From the NCBI GenBank assembly GCA_037447655.1, contig JBBHKE010001392.1:209369-219534 (forward strand): DNA of 10,166 nt, given 5' to 3'. Under the pieces are notes generated by a model, which saw nothing but the letters and a program-made list of their open reading frames with translations, had not been told where the DNA came from and made no database searches. The position numbers and the translations under genes are program-made. Shown in pieces: positions 7,621-10,166 of the stretch; the first letter of the stretch is position 1, and every line of letters begins with the position of its first letter. Origin of the DNA: Zygnema cylindricum (Eukaryota > Streptophyta > Zygnematophyceae > Zygnematales > Zygnemataceae).

Positions 7621-8100
7621 GGTTCATCTTCGGCTATCTTCATGTCCCTCTCATTTCCATGCTATAGAATATCCGTGACACGTCAATCCTTTTCTCAAGC
7701 CAGAGTTCCTCGGGCATTAGCATAAAAGCGGAAGTAGTTATCCATTTGGGAGTGCTCTGGTGTCGACCACAACATCGTAGTATCCTTTATATCCGTTGAG
7801 TTTGAAATTTCCGGTCCCATTGAGGATAAGCACCACGGATAACGTCTTATACTCCGTATCTATCATAAGGGTTTTGGGATCTGTGGACAAAAACACTGAT
7901 CTGGGCTAGTCTGCGAAGTCTCCATTATTTCTTCCCGAGTGAATATACTCTCAGAGTGCCTAAATGAGGATTTCTTCCGGCAGGTTATGGGAAGAGGCTA
8001 GTGTTTTTACATGGGTGAGGGCGTAGGGCATGAGGTGCCTTCCTAGCATAACTGGTGTTTTGGAGGATAGAGGTTGAGGTTTTGGCGATCAAATGGGGGA
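7621..8100 (-). pseudogene. Gypsy aspartic protease region
   Basis: The minus-strand frame reads TPVMLGRHLMPYALTHVK (about 8062-8010), then VFLSTDPKTLMIDTEYKTLSVVL, then YYDVVVDTRALPNG ending at 7741, and after a one-base shift TTSAFMLMPEELW. The hydrophobic run followed by Asp-Thr is placed like the active site of retropepsins (usually DTGA or DSGA). Here the Gly is Arg: DTR at 7764-7756, one G-to-A change from GGA. Stops at 7962-7960, 7953-7951 and 7908-7906 and the shift near 7741 confirm decay. The assignment rests on this motif and the position between gag and RT. Where protease starts and ends is uncertain. Confidence 0.65.
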
Positions 8101-9066
8101 ACCTCATTCTGGTTCTTCCAATTTCTCTTTCTCCCCCCCCCTGCTTCCTCACTTTCATTGTTTGATTCCTGCGCGGGTGTTGTTTCTAGGGTGTTATCTT
8201 CCGGGCGTTCCGCCATATACTGTTCAAACCAATCTTGGTTGCTTTGTTTTTCATCCTCTTCTGCCTGTTTTCCCTTCCCCCTTTTTTTATTTTTTTTGTA
8301 GTCTTTGAATCTGGGGGGCAGTTTCTTCACGGCAATGGAAGGTGGATTGGTGGGTTTGATCCCGAGATTCAATGTTGTCCTTTACAAGCACCGCTTGCGG
8401 AGTGAAGGACAGTGGGCGCGTGACCTTTCTGTTATGGTATCCTTTGGCCAGTCCTTGCTTATCCTCTCTCTGCTCTGTTGTGGAGGTTAGAAGTGGTCTA
8501 CGATTGTCTCCGACGCCCACATTCGAAGCTCGTGACATAAAGGTGTGAGCATGGTGAGGGTTAGGAGGTTCCATATCACAACCCATCACAGTGTCATTGT
8601 CTCCACCTGACGTGGCTTCTTGTTCAAGCTCCGCTAGCTTTTGTAGCAAATCTTGTTTTCGTCGTTCGAGTTTTTGAGTGGTCGTCAGAGGAAGAGTCCG
8701 GGAGGCAGATCCTAAACGCAATACTGCCAATTTTGTAGCCATCGCGGCCAATTGCTGGCTTTGCTGCTGGATGATTTTTTTCAGGGTTAGTCGTGCTTGA
8801 CCTCCTAGTGTTCTTTCTTGTTCATCCACAGTGTGACACCCCCAAGGGTAAAGGAGCTGAAGGGGAAAAGGATTCACAACCGTATCTCCTCCGTCGGTAA
8901 AGAGAGCATATTCCATCATATCTTTTGGAACTCCATTCTTCCAGAAACATTGACCCTCCTTGTGCCCCATGAAACCGCAAGCTTCAAACTTTGAGCCCTT
9001 AGTGGTGTATTTGCTCCTTAACACATTTGAGATTTGCGCATCATCAAATTTTGGGAGTTTAATCTA
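8043..9066 (-). pseudogene. Gypsy gag C-terminal extension with second zinc knuckle
   Basis: A 245-codon open stretch (9024-8287) continues the gag frame from upstream, past stops at 9081-9079 and 9066-9064. It opens with FEACGFMGHKEGQC, a zinc knuckle whose first Cys is Phe (codon 8988-8986) while the Cys, His and last Cys are in place. Residues about 77-102 and 116-136 are Leu/Gln/Lys/Glu-rich with coiled-coil character (QQQSQQLAAMATKL; KLERRKQDLLQKLAELEQEA). Near 8300-8340 the frame shifts into another open stretch (8372-8043), which is Lys-rich (YKKNKKRGKGKQ) and then acidic, ending where the protease region starts. Function is unknown; it is likely a disordered or oligomerising gag tail. 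It is an integral part of the polyprotein, not a separate gene. Confidence 0.75.
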
Positions 9067-9078
9067 TCGCAACTGAGT

Positions 9079-9930
9079 TTATGACATTTTTGATGTTTCG
9101 GACTGGGGAGTTGGGCGGTAATTGTCCTTGGTTTTCGACATTTTGTCTTCCGACCCTCCTCTTTGTTTTCGTTCCATCTGTTTCCTTGTCCTTTCAGCTC
9201 TTTTTTTTTCCCATTCTTTCTGCTTGAGGACAAGTTTGAGTTTTAGCTTCCATGGGCAGTGCTTCCACCTATGACCTGGTTGTTGACATTTCAGGCAGTT
9301 AAAAAGAATTACTCGGTTATGTGCTCCCATGACTAGTTCGGGCCTACTGTCCGCCACCTGCTTCCCTTTAAGCTTGCGCAAAGCTTGAAGTTCAACCTAT
9401 TCCTCCTCACTGAAAGAGGTCTCCCCAGCGAATCCTATAAAATTTGCGCGGGCCTTGCCGGTCACGACCTTCTCCCTTGCCTCATAATGGACAAAGTGGT
9501 GGTACAACTTCATCGCCACCAGCAAAATGTCCTTGGCGGATGAATTGATGTCATGGATTTCCTATCCGACTATCGAATTATCCATGGTAGTTTGCCCTGT
9601 TGGCCCAAAGGAATTACGGACGGCAATGAAATATTTTGCGGCCATTGCCAAAAGGTCAATAGTTGATAACTTGTTTTCAGACAAAGGCTAGAGAGTCGGT
9701 TGAAGAGAGTGTGTGGAGTCTCGTTCTTCAAACAGCGAAAATCCGTGAATTCCTTGATTGAAGACTCGTTCCTCTTGGTGTAGAGGAGCCTCCAGATGTT
9801 TAGCAAAGTAGTACAAGGGTTGGGATTGGCAACCATGCAAGTTGCCGCCCGGGCCGCCTGGATAGCTTGCAGCTGGTTAACATAGGTGTAACTCTGAGAC
9901 CTCCATAGGACCTCAGAGTAGGCAGCTCAC
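9079..9930 (-). pseudogene. Gypsy gag: capsid-like region and first zinc knuckle
   Basis: From about 9900 one frame reads SYTYVNQLQAIQAARAAT and then IKEFTDFRCL and PHTLFNRLSSL, which looks like helical capsid. Near 9680-9690 it shifts to a second frame reading IDLLAMAAKYFIAVRNSFGP, KDILLVAMKLYHHFVHYEAR and RKLKGKQVADSRPELVMGAH, ending in a complete CCHC knuckle CLKCQQPGHRWKHC at 9297-9256. A strongly basic Lys/Arg helix follows (KQKEWEKKRAERTRKQ), suited to RNA binding. Stops are TAG at 9564-9562 and 9399-9397 and TAA at 9081-9079. The N-terminus is uncertain: a TGA near 9927 closes this frame upstream, and no start codon is convincing. Assigned as gag by the knuckle and its position upstream of protease and RT. 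Confidence 0.78.
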
Positions 9931-10166
9931 ACGAAGCCTCTAGGATAACCCTGACCCCTTTGTGTTTCAGCAAGAATAACTGCCACCCTGGCAGACAAAA
10001 AGTCTGACCACCTTCACCCTTGTAAAGGCAAGACTCCCTTGAGTCTATAGCAAAAAGAATCTCTGAATTTGCTCCCCTGAGCAGTAAGTTATGAAGGGTC
10101 AAAGTTGACCTTTTGTACAGAAGCTCTCTGGGAGAGAGGGTCCAATCTATCAAATTTTTCTAAGTC
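9931..10166 (-). other. Unassigned region upstream of recognisable gypsy gag
   Basis: One minus-strand frame stays open from 10153 across this stretch and overlaps gag out of frame, but its product matches nothing I know. It could hold the gag N-terminus in a shifted frame, or leader sequence. I find no TG...CA LTR edge and no primer-binding site. A W-box-like inverted pair (GGTCAA, TTGACC) sits at 10097-10110, of a kind expected by chance at this length. Confidence 0.35.

Larger units (their letters stand above)
5477..10166 (-). mobile_element. Ty3/gypsy LTR retrotransposon, degenerate and interrupted
   Basis: An LTR retrotransposon read from the right edge leftwards: gag with CCHC knuckles, protease, reverse transcriptase, then RNase H. 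RT ahead of RNase H with no integrase before RT is the gypsy order. Integrase and the 3' LTR would follow RNase H but are cut off at 5477 by the copia insertion. No LTR or primer-binding site is recognisable up to 10166. It has many stops and several frameshifts, a YIND RT box and a DTR protease box, so it is dead. It must predate the copia element that lies in it. Confidence 0.92.

Noticed and set aside
8074-8308. Overlapping plus-strand open frames, one rich in Ser/Phe/Pro
   Set aside because: They are shadows of the minus-strand Lys/Glu-rich gag tail, whose purine-rich codons read as Phe/Ser/Pro on the other strand.
9891-9919. Inverted repeat ACTCTGAG / CTCAGAGT with a 13-base loop
   Set aside because: A few 8-bp inverted repeats with short loops are expected by chance in 10 kb, and it lies in probable gag coding sequence.
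9989-10010. Small hairpin TGGCAGAC / GTCTGACCA with one bulge
   Set aside because: The stem is short, with no T-run or other context. The region is near retroelement gag, so a terminator or packaging signal cannot be argued.
10097-10110. Palindromic W-box-like pair GGTCAA and TTGACC
   Set aside because: A 6-bp inverted pair at one spacing is expected by chance, and no LTR promoter is demonstrated there.

Overview
The window reads as repeat-rich nuclear DNA of a land plant. I see no host gene, no RNA gene and no CRISPR. Everything I can identify belongs to two decayed LTR retrotransposons, both on the minus strand and one nested in the other. A plant host is inferred from the Ty1/copia element: a Tnt1-like gag-PR-INT-RT-RH order, LTRs bounded by TGTTGAAA and CA, and a damaged primer-binding site resembling the initiator-tRNA-Met type (TGGTATCAGAGC) common in plant elements. 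I cannot narrow the lineage further.

Layout, left to right. 1-132 is unidentified DNA. 133-506 is the surviving part of the copia 3' LTR, followed by its polypurine tract (507-520). 538-4737 is one degraded gag-pol reading unit, met in reverse order: RNase H (538-1400), reverse transcriptase with an intact YVDD (about 1373-2190), integrase with HHCC and D,D35E (about 2157-3302), protease with DTGAS (about 3300-3720) and gag with a CCHC zinc knuckle (3721-4737). The primer-binding site relic (4762-4779) and a full 689-bp 5' LTR (4788-5476) close the element. The shared 374 bp of the two LTRs differ at 26 positions by my hand count, about 93% identity.

The copia 5' LTR abuts position 5477, where the RNase H reading frame of a Ty3/gypsy element breaks off in mid-domain. 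From 5477 to the right edge the gypsy element is read backwards: truncated RNase H, RT (YIND in place of Y-x-DD), a long poorly recognisable spacer, protease (DTR in place of DTG), a long gag C-terminal extension with a second, damaged zinc knuckle, the first zinc knuckle, capsid-like gag, and an unassigned upstream stretch. The rest of the gypsy element should lie left of the window if it was not deleted.

Both elements carry many stops and frameshifts, and neither can move autonomously from this locus. The noteworthy signals are historical: nested insertion order, an abrupt LTR breakpoint beside a CA dinucleotide, decay at CG/CHG-type sites, uneven stop density along the copia element, and an unusual gypsy gag. 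I found no evidence for a novel functional system.
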